Shown: one piece after another, positions 23,830 through 38,800 of the stretch | Numbering within the stretch: position 1 is the first letter of the stretch | Layout: each line of letters opens with the position of its first letter | Source of the DNA: Gordionus sp. m RMFG-2023 | Lineage: Eukaryota > Nematomorpha > Gordioida > Chordodea > Parachordodidae | Length of the DNA: 64,000 nucleotides | Reading direction: 5' to 3' | NCBI RefSeq assembly: GCF_954871325.1 | Contig: NC_088775.1 | Coordinates: 26,141,561-26,205,560 of the forward strand | Made by a program: the position numbers and the translations under genes | The notes under the pieces: generated by a model | What the model was told of the DNA's origin: nothing | Seen by the model: only the letters and a program-made list of their open reading frames with translations | Database searches by the model: none

Positions 23830-26800
23830 GTAGCATTATTATTCTTTAATATAGTATATTTTTTTAATATATAGCAAATTGGAAGGATATGGCACTTAGG
23901 AAATTGCCAGCTAGTAATTTAAATGATGAGCCAATAAGTGAAAATCAGCCATTTTGGACTCGTGATTTTGAAATTTCTAGAAATCCTTATACTTACCTAT
24001 CTAATGCACCATTACCCTGTAATGAAATTAATATGCCTTTATCTTACCAAATAGGACCTGCTCATGATAATTTGTCTGAAGGACCCAAAAAGGAAAATAA
24101 GAAAGTCTATGGGTTAATTGATGGCTCAAATTTTATAAAGAAAGGGACTTCCTTGTTCAATAAAAATCATCATTCCTCAACACCATTTGTACCTCCGTAT
24201 ATGTCAGTTATCAATCCTTATAATCATTATGAAAATAAACTAAATCCAAATTTGCAAGCTCCTTACATTTATCCGGGTGCCTCGATTGCACCACCAATGC
24301 TGCTTAAAAATAGAGATTATTATCCAGAGATTGACAGAAGAGAAAGACGTTACAGTTCTTCTTTCCAGCATCCTCCACCCATGATTCAAAATGAACATTT
24401 TTATGAGTATGCTAGTAGAGGAGGGCCTATTGATAATGAATATGCCTCACCAGATTATTATTCCAAAAAAACTTTTTTTAATTCACAAACTCTCTCTTCA
24501 TCTCTAAATAAAGCAAATGTTATTTTAAAAAAGAATTATGGAGGTGATGGTGTAAATTCCTACTATCCTCGCAATAAATTAAAGTATGGATCATATGATG
24601 ATGAATATTATTACAATTATAACTATCAAAATGAGAGACAAAATCATAATGCCAGAAATCCAATGTCACAAAATCCATATTCACCAACCTACTACCAAAA
24701 AAGATCTTCAGCTTTTTTTGATTCCAGACCATCTACCTATTACCCTTATTACAATGAAGATATGGTTCCCAATGGAAATTATAGACGAATAAAATATGCG
24801 GAGGATGATTCTTTCATCAAATACCATCAGCAAGCACCAATAGGCAGTGGCATTAATGAAAAAGCTCTCCCCAAATCTCCTGTACCATATAAAATACCTC
24901 CACTGATGCCACAACATCATGTCCCATCAGTTTTTATCAAGCAGAATTCTTACAACACAAGGTTTTATATTCTTTTTTATGTGTTTTGAAGTCATTCATT
25001 TTACAGGGTTAACTCCACATTAAGTGATGATGATGCTCATCAAAATCAAGTTAATCAAAGGCATAAAGTACTTGACCAAGAAGCAGAAGAAGCGAATATG
25101 AATAGACCAGCTTCATATGACTCTTATAAACATTACTCAACAGAGGAGAGACATTTCCCATTGCAATCACACTATAATACACATGAAGTATGTATACTAT
25201 GATATATATTCATTGACAAAAATAACTTTTCTAATCAAAATTAGTAAATTAAACAAAAATAATTAATATTTATATCAAAAAAGATGTATCACCAAACCTC
25301 CATGCATCCGTTTCCACCATATGATGCACCATCCTACCCTGTACTAAATAATTGTTTAATTTTCAGAATTATTTATTTTATACTTAGGAATATGAACAAA
25401 CATTTAATAATTTGAATGACAAAAAGTACAAAAATCAACATTATTCATATAGAGGAAATGCAAAATTCAGTGAAAATTCTAAAAACATTATTCAAGAGTG
25501 CGAGGAATTTGGTGACCACTTGAAAAGGAATGATTTAAATCAGGTATAATAAATGAATAGTAGTTGACATTTTTGCTTATATTACTTATTAATAACCTAT
25601 CAGATTTTGTCTAATAAACCTTTAGCTGAAGATGGTTTACAGGATAAAGAAGAAAAAGAGGGTGATATGGATGCATGGTCAGATAGCCCCTCACCCCATT
25701 CTAACTCTAAATTTCAATATTTGAGTAATACCACCACTAGCAAGGATATTGTTGATCACACTAAACAACCTTACACCTCTTCCAGTGTAAATAAAAAGGT
25801 ATATAATTAAAGCTGTCTCCTTAATTATTTTAATCAATTATATATCATTTTTTAAACTGGAATTTATTTTTAGGTATCAGGGCTTGACACAAATATTCAA
25901 GATGGGCAACAGCAAAAGAGTTTCAAAATTAATACCACAAATAAATATCAAACAGGTAACAATATCCATTATATCTTGTAAGTACTGTTGTTAAATATCA
26001 CTTCTGAGAAGTAACAAGTTACCTTTTAAAAAGTAGCTAAAGTTAATTGTCAAAATACTAACTAACATTTCAAGTTATTTTATAAAGTATTTAATTAACC
26101 CATCATTTATTATACAAAGTTTTGTGATTTGAAAATTTTATGCAAATTAATTTAAATGAAAATACAATTTTCATAAGAATTGCACATGAAAAGTATACCA
26201 CATTATTTTTTTCACCAGAGATTTGCAAGGCATCATCTATTTTGTCCATTAAGATTTTTCAGCAAATTGTCTGGCCTGTTATTTAAATCTATTATTCAGG
26301 CTCCATAATTTTTTTATTAATTTTCTGGCCTGGCCTTTTATGAAAGTCAAGCAAGCCCATTAAAATTTTACAAAAGTCAGGCCTGGCTAGTAAGCAGAAA
26401 ATAATTCCCCGTAAAAATATCCATTATAATTCTCTGGAATTGATTTTCTCAAAATTTTTAAATATATTATTTCAAGATTTTTATTCCATGGATATATATA
26501 TATATATATACAAATTATTTCCCCTATTTTTATAATTTTTAATATATTAAAAAACTGGAATTTTTTTCCTGGGAATTATTTTCATAGATTTGACCTGGCC
26601 TATTAAAATTATACAAAAAGTCTTTTTCCAATCATATTTTTTATGTATATCTAATTTTTTCCTAAAATCCATTAATTTTTATAACAATTTTATAATTAAT
26701 TGTGTTTTGATATCTGTATTTGGAATTGGATAACATCATAATAACTTTAATTTTTTATGAATTTATTTTAATTATATTTAAATTATGCAGCTCTTAAAAT

Positions 26801-29800
26801 ACAAAAAATATTAGCATATTGTAATTTATTTTCAAATAGTATTAGTCAAAATCAATATATTTGCTAAAATATTTTGCCAAAGAGTATTTGATCTGGTTAA
26901 ATATGGTCAAATACTCTAAAAAAAAATCTGATAAAAAAATAAAAAATATGTTAGAAAAAAGAAAAATCTATATGAAAATATATGATCACAATCCTGTGGG
27001 TCCCCAATATCAAGGTGATCTTACTAGTAGTGAATTTAATGAAGTATGTGATATATTACAAGAATTAGGCATTGTATAATGTGGTGGTGAAAAAATATTT
27101 CAAGTGATATCATAAATTTTAGGAGTAAAAGTGACATGTTTAATAGTAAATTATGTGAACAGTAGCTTCCACAAGAAACTCATCAACCTCAAGTTATTAG
27201 AATGGGTTTAGACCACCATGCCATTAAGAGAAATTATTTTACTATCAATTCCTAGTTCTACTTCTTCAGAAAAAATTGGTTGATTTGGGGTAATAATCTA
27301 ATAAAACAAATCAATTGAAGATCTTGACAACAGGAAAATTTATGAAAAAATAATAATATTGAATATGAATCAGAACAAGACTTATCCTGCGGAGAACTAA
27401 ACATTAGTTATTGTATGAGAATGAATTTAAAAAAATAGTCTTTTGTTAATTTGCTTAATTTATGACCTTTTGTGCTCATGCTCTGAGCATGAACCCTGAG
27501 TAAATATCTGGGGTTTAGACTTGGGGAATAGAATTTATTTATTTTCTTTCTAAACATGAAAAAAGTTTTATGATTATTTGGATTTGACATGTCTCCTATA
27601 TAATTATAATAACAATTAATGATTTATTATTTAGAAATAAGTTGCTAAAATTTGGGAAATAAAATATGTAAATATGTTATTTTAAATTAAAAGTATGAAT
27701 TTCAGAAAAACTAATTTGAATGGGTTAAACAAATAGTAACTCACAAAAGAATAAATTGTGATAATTTAAAAGAATAAAAATTTTTAATGCATATAAGATA
27801 CTAAGAATTCCTGAAGAGGAAATATTTGTTTTGACTTTTAAGAAAACGGGGTATGTATGATCAATTGCAGGAGAAATTTAGTGAAAATTTTTATTTTGTG
27901 GGAGAATTATGAAAATTGAGTTTGAGAAAAATGGCTTAATTAGCCCCCACCCTTCCATATTATACCAATTTGTCCAATGTTTTTAGACCTTATATTTTGG
28001 AGAATCATAAAAAATAGAGATCATAATCTCCTCAAACAAGATATCAATATCTAGCGGTATTTTTAATATATTTAAAAGCGAGAAAAAAATAAAGAAATAT
28101 AAAGAATGAAAATAATTATTTTTTATATGCCCAGATGATTTTTTAAAAATTTATATTTATATATTTTTTCTTTTCTACCTGCATTGATGAAAGAAATAAA
28201 TATTATTTACTTTATATTTTACTTTTTCTTCCTTATTATTTTGTTTCATATTTTTTTAAAAAAATTGCAAAATTATTGAAAGAAAATAGAAAATAAATTT
28301 TTTATTTTGTATATTCCATTTTAATAATTAAACTTTTATATATAACATAAATAAAACAATTTTTCTTTGTATATTATAATAACCATAAATAATAAAAAAA
28401 AACAAATCGCTTATTTTTTTAGGTTATATTTTTTTTCTATTTTATTCTTTCATTATTTGTATTATAAAACTTTTATTTCATGTCATGAATAGCCGGGAAA
28501 TCCAAATTAAAATATTTTTCAATAACTATTTAGTCGATTAACATTACTACCCATATTTATAAATTGTGATGATAAAAATATTACAGCCCTCAAAGACCTA
28601 GACCCGTCCAATTAGAATAATATTCATGATTATAATTGAAATATAATTAAATTAATTTTTAATAAAGCTCATATCAATATTTTGCATTGTTTAAAATATT
28701 CCTGACCCCTCAATACCCAGAACTGCCCACTTAGAATGATAATTATGATTACAATCAAGATATAATCAAAATACCTTTTATTTGATACATTAGCTCATGT
28801 TCATACTTTTCTAAGTTCAGAAAAAAACAACTATAAATTGGTTTTTACTCTGAGTATGACTGAACCCCAGGTCTTCTTGCTCAGAGCTGGTTTAGTCGAT
28901 TTCTAAACCCAAACCCCAGGTCTGGTGTTTACACAACCAACCTATTAACAACACTAACCCTGATATAAATATTTTAATATGACTTGCTATTAAAAATCAA
29001 TTTAAATAAAATTGTGATACAAATCACCTCGATTTTTTTAACAACATGGTGATTTAATTAACATTACTATTTTATAAATACTTGATTAATTTTAAATTTT
29101 TATTTTTTGTTAATAATAAATTAGGACCTGGTTATTCTAATTTTTTTTAAATAAAATTTGGGTCAGGTCAAGCCGAAATTTCTAAATATGATATTCCATT
29201 ATAGATATATATTTTAAAATTCTTGAAAAAAACAAGGCACTGAATAATATTTTTTACAATTAAAAAAATTAAAATTTCTATATTTAAATAAATTTGGGTA
29301 AAGCTGTGGTTTGACAAATATTTTTTTATTTCTAGTTGGGTTTTTTGGGAAAAATAAAAAATTTATTTGAAACTGGGCCAGGCTGGAAAAATTTATTTTA
29401 AAAATTTTGGGCTATACTTGAAAATTAGGCCTGACTGCACATCAAAAGAAAAAGAATAGAATTCTATTTACAATGTTATTTCTTCAATCATCCTGGTAGT
29501 CACAGAGAAAATCCTACCTTGGCACTGCTTGCTGGTATACATAAAATCATTTATGTTAAGTGGATATATATAATAGAGATCTGCAAAAGTAGGGTCGACC
29601 CGTTCCTGGCCTGAATGGGCTTTGGACTGGGCCAGGCCTTATATTTTTTAAGAAAATTTGGTCATGGCCAGGTCGGGCCTTAGAAATTTTTTAAAATATC
29701 AATTTATGTTGAACATTTTATGTAAAATGAAATATGTGATTTTATTTATAGAAAGTAGACGCCATATAACATATATCGTTTATTTTGAGTAGTTATAAAA

Positions 29801-32800
29801 ATTAATTTCTATATTTAAATAAATTTGGGCCAAGCCGGCAATATTTTTTTTTAAAAATTCGGGTTCGGGCCTGACCTAGCAAAACTTTATAAAAAAAATT
29901 TCGGGCCAGGCTGGGCTTAAAAAATTAGGCGTGATGCAAATCTCTAATATATAATATTGATTTGAAATATTATTTCCAACTTAATAGGATTTATACTAGT
30001 TTTCCTTTTTTTAACCTCATCTCAAGAACATTCTCCCAAAATAGGAGTATATAGGCCTCCACTCTGATTTCAATAGCCCGTTATTTCATCCTCCCTACTT
30101 TTTTTTGACTATGCAAAATTTATTAACATTTAAAATACTATTTGCTCAATTTTGATTGAGTTTGTAGGTTTTACCTCTATTATTTATCCCACGCATGATA
30201 GAGAGTCCATTTTATTAATTATTTTTTATTTCCTTGTGAATTAATCTTTTCTTATATTGATAACATCTTCATTTTTTTGAAACTTGAATTCAATAGAGTA
30301 GCAATCATGAAATATGAATGCATTTTTCATCTTGAATAATTAACTTTTTTTATTAGTAAATTCTAACCTATTAATTATTGATTATAATTCAAAAATTATG
30401 TTGGAAATTCATCTGCAGTTAATTTAATAGTTTTATTTTCTATAAATAAACATAAGGTGAAGTTGATTTTAATTTTAAATCATGCTCAAATTGCTCACTC
30501 ACTTCCTTAGGATCAATTTCATCAAATTGTTTTATCAATTTTATAATAATTCTACCAAATTAATTTAGAATTTCACCTGACCTTGACCTCTTGATGTAAT
30601 GTGTTAGTCAATTTTTTTATTAAGGTCACTGTTTATAATATTGGACTACATTCATAATGTCAGGAGCTTCCTCTATTAAGTTTCTCATTAAAGCTTTTGC
30701 ATATCAGTATTTATTTGATGAACATGAACTATTAATATCCTTATATTTATCAAATGCCTTTATTATATTAGCACCTTGATCCATTTCAAATAAAAGATTT
30801 GCAAAGTCATCTTGTATATCTATATGATACAAATCTCTTGAGCAATTCACTTAATATTTTTGCATGTTTTTATCCTTTGAATATATAAATAAAATTCGTT
30901 TTTTAAAAATCCAATTATCAATATAATGTAAAGACAATATAATTTATAAGAATTTTATATAGTCATCTGTCCACATGTCTGTCGTGATGGCACAAAGCTT
31001 GATATAAGAATAAATATAAAACTATCGATTTTCTTTTAACATGATTCATTGACCAACCACTGAACTTTTAATATCAAATTTTCCTTTTGTTGCTCCAATG
31101 TCAATTAAATGTTGGTCTTTTAGAGATCCTTCATCAGTTATAACCTTAAAGGACCTCTTATACCTTTGGAACAAAACATGACCACTTTATAAATCAATTG
31201 TGATATTGGCATTTATCAGATCTTTATTATAAATTAATTGGGTAAGTTTTTGTGAATTAGATGTGAACTTCCCATTGAATATTTATATTGGAAAATTTTA
31301 TTGTATGATATGCTTTAACATAATGAATGATTTATTATTACTATCTATAAGAAGGTAGAATTTCTGCCAAACATTGCTTTTAAGTGTATTGTTTTCTTTA
31401 ATTTTATAAATACCATTTTGAAGGCCTTTTCTTATGCTTTCATATGATTGCATAATAATTAAAATATTTAATCTTATTTACCTTTTAAAATTTATAATAC
31501 TCTTATATAACTAATTTTTGATAGAAAATATAATTTTTTAAAAAATACCTTTTTCATAATATTCCATGCACTCCCGATATCGCCTATGATACTTTAATGA
31601 TTTAAAAATATTAAAAAAATAAAAATAAATACCAATGTATCATAAAAATATAATTATTTCTATTTATCGTATTTTATAAATACCAGAAAGAGCTCGTTTT
31701 TTATAAAAAAATATTATGTCAATATTTTGAATAACCATTTAGCTAGTCAAAATCTTCAAAAATAAATAATTATGATTTTTTTTACTTAAATGAATAAATT
31801 ATGCTATGATTGGTTAATTGACTTTATTCAAATTTTTATTTGTTTTAAAAAAAATTTATATTAATTTTAATTAAAGTATCCAATATGTTGAGGTTTTTAT
31901 GTATTCATTCTATGTTATTTTAATATTAGCAATTAAGTAAATTTTCATGTCATTTTTTATAATTCCATTAATTTTTATTATAAGATTGATTATACTTTAT
32001 TTCTAGATTCATGGATATGTCTAGTGTTGCGTAATTGGCTAAAAACTACGGCTAAGCCTAAAAATCGGCTAAACCTAATAAGACTAAGCCTAAAAATCGG
32101 CTAAACCTAATAAGGCGTCTAAAAATGAAATTAGTTAAAACCTAGCATTAATTATTATTTATTTATTTTAGTAAAATAATCTATTTTATTTATATTTAAT
32201 GTAAATATTTTATTATTAACAAATAAACATGATATGATTTAATATTTTTTATTTATATTATTATATTTTGAAATGAAAATAAATTTATTTATTTGATGTT
32301 TTTTTTAATAAAAAAAATAATATGCTGCTATTGTAAAAGTAATATATTCTTTTTAATACAATTTATTAGTGATTTTATCTTTTATTGAGGAAATATATTG
32401 TAAATTTTATTAGATATAAACAATCTTTTAGGTGAAATCTTATATAATTTTTTTTTATCATTTTTTTAAAATTATCTATTTTTTTATTAAATGAGGGGGT
32501 TTTTTCTAAATAATTTTATTGATAAATTACTTATTTATATAATAAATAATAACATAAACTATTTACATAATTAGTAATAAACAAATATATTATTAAATTT
32601 GAAATTAATATTTAAAATTAATATATCGAAGATTTCTTTTTAGAAATACCAAAATTTCCAATTTATCAGAAATCAGTCTGCGGTGATGAGGACTGTCAAT
32701 ATCACTAGCATCACTAAAAACACATTCTGAAGATTATTGAACACTTTTTTAAACAGAATGCGAAAAAAAAATAACTATATGGCAGAATGTTTATTAACTA

Positions 32801-35800
32801 ATTATTACTATTAAAATAATTCAACATAAAAATGGATTTCAATTTTATTTATAAAAATAGATGGTTTTTTAGATATAACTTATTCTAAAAAAATTTATAA
32901 TATTTTATTTTTGTTAAAAACGCCACTTTTTATCTGATCGGATCGGAAAATTTTATAATATTTGCCGATAACCGATATTTTAAAATGGGTGAAATATCGT
33001 CCCGATCCTATCCGATATAAAATATCGGTACAACCCTAGTTATTTTTGAATTTTTTTGACGAATAGGTTAAAATAGGTATTGATAACATATTTAACATAA
33101 AACAACATTTAAAAAATCCTGGACGGGCCAGCCCTGAATATATAAAGTACAGACTAAAAATCCCGGCCAGGCTTATTTTTTTTTTGAAAATAAGAGCCGG
33201 GACGAAATTTTTCTATTGGCAGCATATTATTTTTTTTATTAAAAAACATCAAATAAATAAATTTATTTTCATTTCAAAATATAATAATATAAAAAAAAAA
33301 TATTAAATCATATCATGTTTATTTGTTAATAATAAAATATTTACATTAAATAAAAATAAATAAATAAATAATAATTAATGCTAGGCATCTATGCAGAATT
33401 TTTGACTAATTTCATTTTTAGCCGATTACGCAACACTAGATATGTCAGAGCATGATAATGGTAAATACATTCCAACATTGTCATTAGAATATTTTAAGAA
33501 ACTAATTTATCAAACTGTAAGGCATATAACTAGTACTAGAAATTTTAAATACAACAAGAGAAAGGTATTCTTTTAGATTTCATTATCTATGAAGGAAAGG
33601 GAAGTTCTACTGAATCCATTTTATACCCAACTCCTGATAAAATTAATGTTGGAGTTAGAATGACCTATCTTTGAGTATTCAGGGAGACAGTTCAATTGAT
33701 GTAATGCCAGACAGTGACATTCGCATCACCAAATGCTTTGATAATAGGGCAGTATACATGACCTCCAATATTTATAGATCAAAACTATTTGATTTGTCAG
33801 CAATGGTCAAAAGAAAAGTTATATTATGGTCAGTCATCAATATTATTGTATCTTGAATTATGATAAAAATATGGGTGGAGTTGATAATTTGGATAGAGTT
33901 ATTTTAAATTACTCAGTTAAAAGTTGAACAAAAACATGGACCATTCAGTTTTTGTTTACTTCATTGATTTTTTGGATGTAGCAGAGTGGCTAGAATATAA
34001 AAAAGATAGAACTTAGGCATGACATTTTAAAAAGGATATGATGGATTATTATCAGTTTAAAATTGAATTGGCAGAATATTTAATTCATGATTATATTCGA
34101 TGAATCTTCAAGTTCAGAGAGTGATGGCGAGATAAACCTAAAAGGAGAGCAGTGGTTGCAATATCTAACCTGCCTTCTGTGAAAGAAAAGATTCTTCATT
34201 TACCAATAGTAGATGATCAATAATAGTCCAGATCCAAACACAGACTCAATACCTGTAATAGTAATAGATTATCATTTATTAAATGTAAATAATGTGATAG
34301 TCATATTTTTTATGTATTAATAATATTCGAAATTGTTTTTTTATTTTTATAATAATTAATATTCTATTGATTAACTCTCATAGTATCATATAGGATACAC
34401 CTTATATAATTTTTGCTATATAAATAAAAAGGCCTATTTTAGAACATAACTTTGATAATTTAATAAATTTTTTGAAAAAATAATTAATCGTTTTATCTCA
34501 AGTTTGAGTGGGATATATAATAGTTTATGTATTTATACTTTTCCTTTTATATTTTACTTTCTATTTCAATAATTAAAAGTATTTTATATAACAATAATAT
34601 GAGCATTTTAGAAAAAAGGTGATATTTGAAATTAGATAAATATTATATGAAACATTGTAAATTATTTTTTCTATATAATTTTTGTGTATTTGTTTTCCAG
34701 TTAGGCCCACTAATTTTTTATGTGAATTGCCGAACCTGTTATAAATTTTTAAAGACATTGCCTGGTCCATCAGCTGGGTTTTGAAGTTTTACGCGCTGAA
34801 ATATAAATATAACAATAATATATTTTTTGACTTGTATTAAACTAATTGCAAAATTGGGGCCTAAAAGATAAATAAAATTTACTATACTAGCTTTATGTGT
34901 AAGTGGGATATTATTTTGTTATTTTAGGCATTCTTCATATATAAAGACAATGAAGAAGATATTTATTTATAAAGTAACTAGTTTTGTCGTTATATTTCAA
35001 AAATATAATTAGTTACATTTAGAGCCATGCAAAATCAATTTTTTCGCTTCGTCACAGCCCAAAATCTTTATTAATTTTAAGTCCTACCTAAAAAATTTAT
35101 TTATTTTTGATCCTGGCCTTAATCTAAGATCACTAACTTCCTTATAAATTATCATTTTATTTTGATAAAACAAGAGGAAAACATTAATATCTAAATTTAT
35201 TTAACAAATTTTCAAGCCAAACTGATTTAAGGAAAAGAAGTTCGAGCCCTTTTAATTTTTAGTCTACCAAGTTTTGGATCATCTTGTTGGGCTCTAATTA
35301 CAGTTAAACTAGTTGAAGTTACCTTAACAATAATACCAAAAAAATATTCAAAAACAACTAAAAAGTTTACGTTTTTGAATGCCTGTAATTAATAGCAAAA
35401 AAGTATTACTTTATCAATGGTCTTATTATTTCAAACTTCAAACTAGATCCTTCAGACCTGCTTTTCTTTTAGGTCTGATTTTAGAAAAAATTTATGAACT
35501 ATTACAATGATATAAATATCGGATCTTGTCCAAAATAAGTTTTTAATTTAAGAGCAAGATCCAGCAAAGCCCGAGAGAAAATATGTTCAACTGACCTGAG
35601 TTGATTAAATTAAAAGGGGGCACTGATAGGTCTCATATATGCCTCTTTATTTTATTGTAACATCGACACAGATCATTTAAATATGACTGTCCTATGAATT
35701 ATATTGAATAGGGGTGTACCGATACCACCTTTTGGAGATCCAATCCGATATCATATCTAATTTTGTATTCTGTAGAGATACCAATGGTTTTAATTTTAAT

Positions 35801-38800
35801 ATAATTTTTATTAGTATAACATCTATAATTTAACTATACCATAACTTATGTGATTTAAATATATTATAATGATCAGTTATAGTTTATATTCAATTCAATT
35901 GCAATTCTAAAAGTATATAATATTTTTTATTGTTAAATCACTTATATAATAAGTAATTACTTTAATCTATATAAATAATAAGTAATGAACAAATATATTT
36001 TGAAATTTGAGATAATATTTTACATTAATATATCGAAGATTTCTTTTTAGAAATACCAAAATTTCCAATTTATCAGAGGTCAGACTGCGGCGATGGTAAC
36101 TGTCAATATCACCAGTTTCACTAAAAACAGATTCTGAAGAGATTATCGCACACTTTTTTAAACAGAATGCGCAAAAAAATAACAATATGGCAGAATGTTT
36201 ATTAATTAATTATTATTAAAAAAATATACATAAAAATGGATTTCGATTTTATTTATAAAAATAAATGTTTTTAGACAACTTTTTTTAAAAATTTTATAAC
36301 ATTTTATTTTTGTTAAAGACGCTATTCTATATCTAATCGGATCGGCAAATTTTATAATATTGGCCTATAACCGATATTTTAAAATGGGTGAAATAACGGC
36401 CCGATCCGATTCAATAAAAATATCGGTACATCCCTAATATTGATGCTTCACCTACATTTTAAGTTCTAAATATAAGTTGTCAAATAAAATAAAAATCAGA
36501 ACCACCGAACCGTTTTTAAAAAAATCATAAAAAATGGAACCAGCACCAACTTTTTCAAAATATTTGGAACTGAAGACAACCCTTTTTTAGTTCAAGTTCC
36601 AAACTCGTGATGATAAATATGTCATAATATGTGTAGTATATAGGGAAAAATAGCGCTCAATTACATATCCGTAAATCAAATGAATATTAAACATTTGAGT
36701 AGATCCATCACCATGGCAAGATTCGGAAAAATCTTCTACCAATACAAACAGGGAATACCAAAAGGACCCGTTTGAGCACGATTATGACGAACATAAGCCA
36801 ATTTCAAACAAAGATGATAAGATCGAAAAACCTAACACCTTTCACAGCAAAAAGTCTGATGACAAAATTCCCGAAAATTACAAGTAAAATAAATGTCATA
36901 AACCTCGATTATAATGTACATTATACATTGTTACTTCGATAATTTGCCTAGACTATCCAAAAAATCGTACAACACAGTGTATGCCCCACAGCCAAGTAGA
37001 TTTGATCATAACACCAAGTCGAAAGATTTAATCACTTCCAAAAGGCACAATTACTCTTCAGCCAAGCCAAGTAAAAAAAATTTCTTTTTAAAATAGCTTT
37101 AGCTTATTTTTTTATTAAAAGTTTATAGTAATACACTACCTCATCAGCTAACCTTGAAGAACTAATTTTTAAAGTCTTTGAGTTAATCGGATAATCAAAA
37201 ACAAAGAATGAATGTTGTTAACTGGTTTGAAAGATATTATTTTTAATTTTAACCAAAAAATTATATAAATTAAAAATTAATTCGAGTTTTTGTTCGTTTC
37301 CTTAGTTAATGACCTACACCTTAATGAGCTATTTTAACTGCATTGTAATATGAAATGAAACTACTGTTTTTATTAAATTTCAGCTTAAATATTAAAAGCA
37401 TTTCGCTTTTTTATCATAAAATTTAATTTTGTGGTTGATAGGGTAGTGTGCTACCCACAGTTCAGTATTTTTTGAGAAAAAAAATGATAAAAAAAATATA
37501 ATTGTATTAGCTGATGAAGCAAATCGTGAATTACACAAGAAACCTGAAGCTAAATATAATCTTTCCTCGACTAATCAACCTATCAAAAAAGCTGATGTTG
37601 ATTCCTCTAAAAACGTGCAAGATTTAGCATCTAGCAAATTTAAATGGGTATTTGAAGGGGGTAAAATTACAAAGCTATCCATACTAAATGATGATATGAA
37701 AGTGAATATGACAAAATCTCAAAAAGTTCTTGGTACCCATATTCCTAAAATGCTTCCTGCTACTTCTGATGATTCTAGTAGCTTATTAGTGGGATCTAAA
37801 TCACAGAATAATCGAATCGATAATGCTGTAAGTGAAGAAAAGAAAGAGAGTAGCTTGGCAAAATTCAGTCGGGAGTTAAAGGAGGAACGTGAGGCCGCGG
37901 AAGCTAGTAAGCTTAAAAAGATTCGGGATATCAAAAAGCATGAAGTTATTAAGGATAATCATTTAAACGATTCAAATTTTGGACCCAGAAAGGGTGTGCA
38001 ATTTAAACCCTACCCTGGTAACAAGCTTAATCCTTTAAAAAATGATGACCATGACATTAAATCAACTTTGATATCAAAGAAAAACGATAAAGCTATGCCG
38101 ATCACCTTGAGAACTGATTTAAAAAACTCCTACCATAACTTAAATAAGTATGGATTATCTGATAACACTCTTGGTAAGGTATTACCCAAAACTGGGTATA
38201 AAAATTATAGCTACCCCAAACAGGAATCTTTTAAAGGGTGCGAAAATTTACCCAACCATTCGATTTCAAAGTGGAGCAATACTGGTCGATCTGAGAGCCA
38301 ACAACCCAGCGAATTAGAAGGAGGGGGAAAAATTTGCTCCCCTAACTTCGAATCTGAACCCATGCCCATTGATAACTCATCAACCACTGCTAAAGCTATT
38401 GGTCACAAGCAAGACCGTCCCACACGTTTTACTGCTTTTCCCCGTGACCCAAAAAAGACAAACCCTGATTCATCCCTTAGAACAAAAAACTCTCCTGTCA
38501 ATACCAACATCTCTTGTGCTCTAAGAGCATTACAGCAACCTACAGTGTCCAAAATATCATCCCCACGTAGCTCGATCCGCAGCCCTTCAGGTTGGGGCGG
38601 TGATGAGCATGATGAATGGGAAACCGCCTCTGAGAGCAGTGAACGTGCTACTGAACTTCCCGCTGCATCTCGCCACAACCATACCACAACTCGACCAAAT
38701 TTTTCCGAGCCGCTGCCACCGCAGTTGCGACCACGCCATGAAGATATTCGCGGAGATGAACGGGATCGGCGGGCAGCACCACCCAGCAAGTCGTTCAGTA

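Larger units (their letters stand above)
25956..36699 (+). other. 10.7 kb intron of the PRRC2-like gene, full of transposon fossils
   Basis: The donor follows ...NTTNKYQT plus one base, and the acceptor is AAACATTTGAG before TAGATCCATC. Joining gives Val (G plus TA) and an open frame, VDPSPWQDSEKSST. All other introns of the gene are 40-395 bp, so this one has grown by insertion. It holds a hAT C-terminal remnant (26861-27360), several GGCC-rich MITEs, a hAT fragment on the minus strand (30590-31240), two more hAT elements and a piggyBac remnant. Confidence 0.8.

Noticed and set aside
24520-24920. His/Trp-rich minus-strand frames
   Set aside because: They are antisense to PRRC2 exon 5, which has the conserved frame and consistent splice sites.
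36914-37096. A separate small gene
   Set aside because: Its conserved part (36952-37070) fits as an internal PRRC2 exon with matching phases on both sides.
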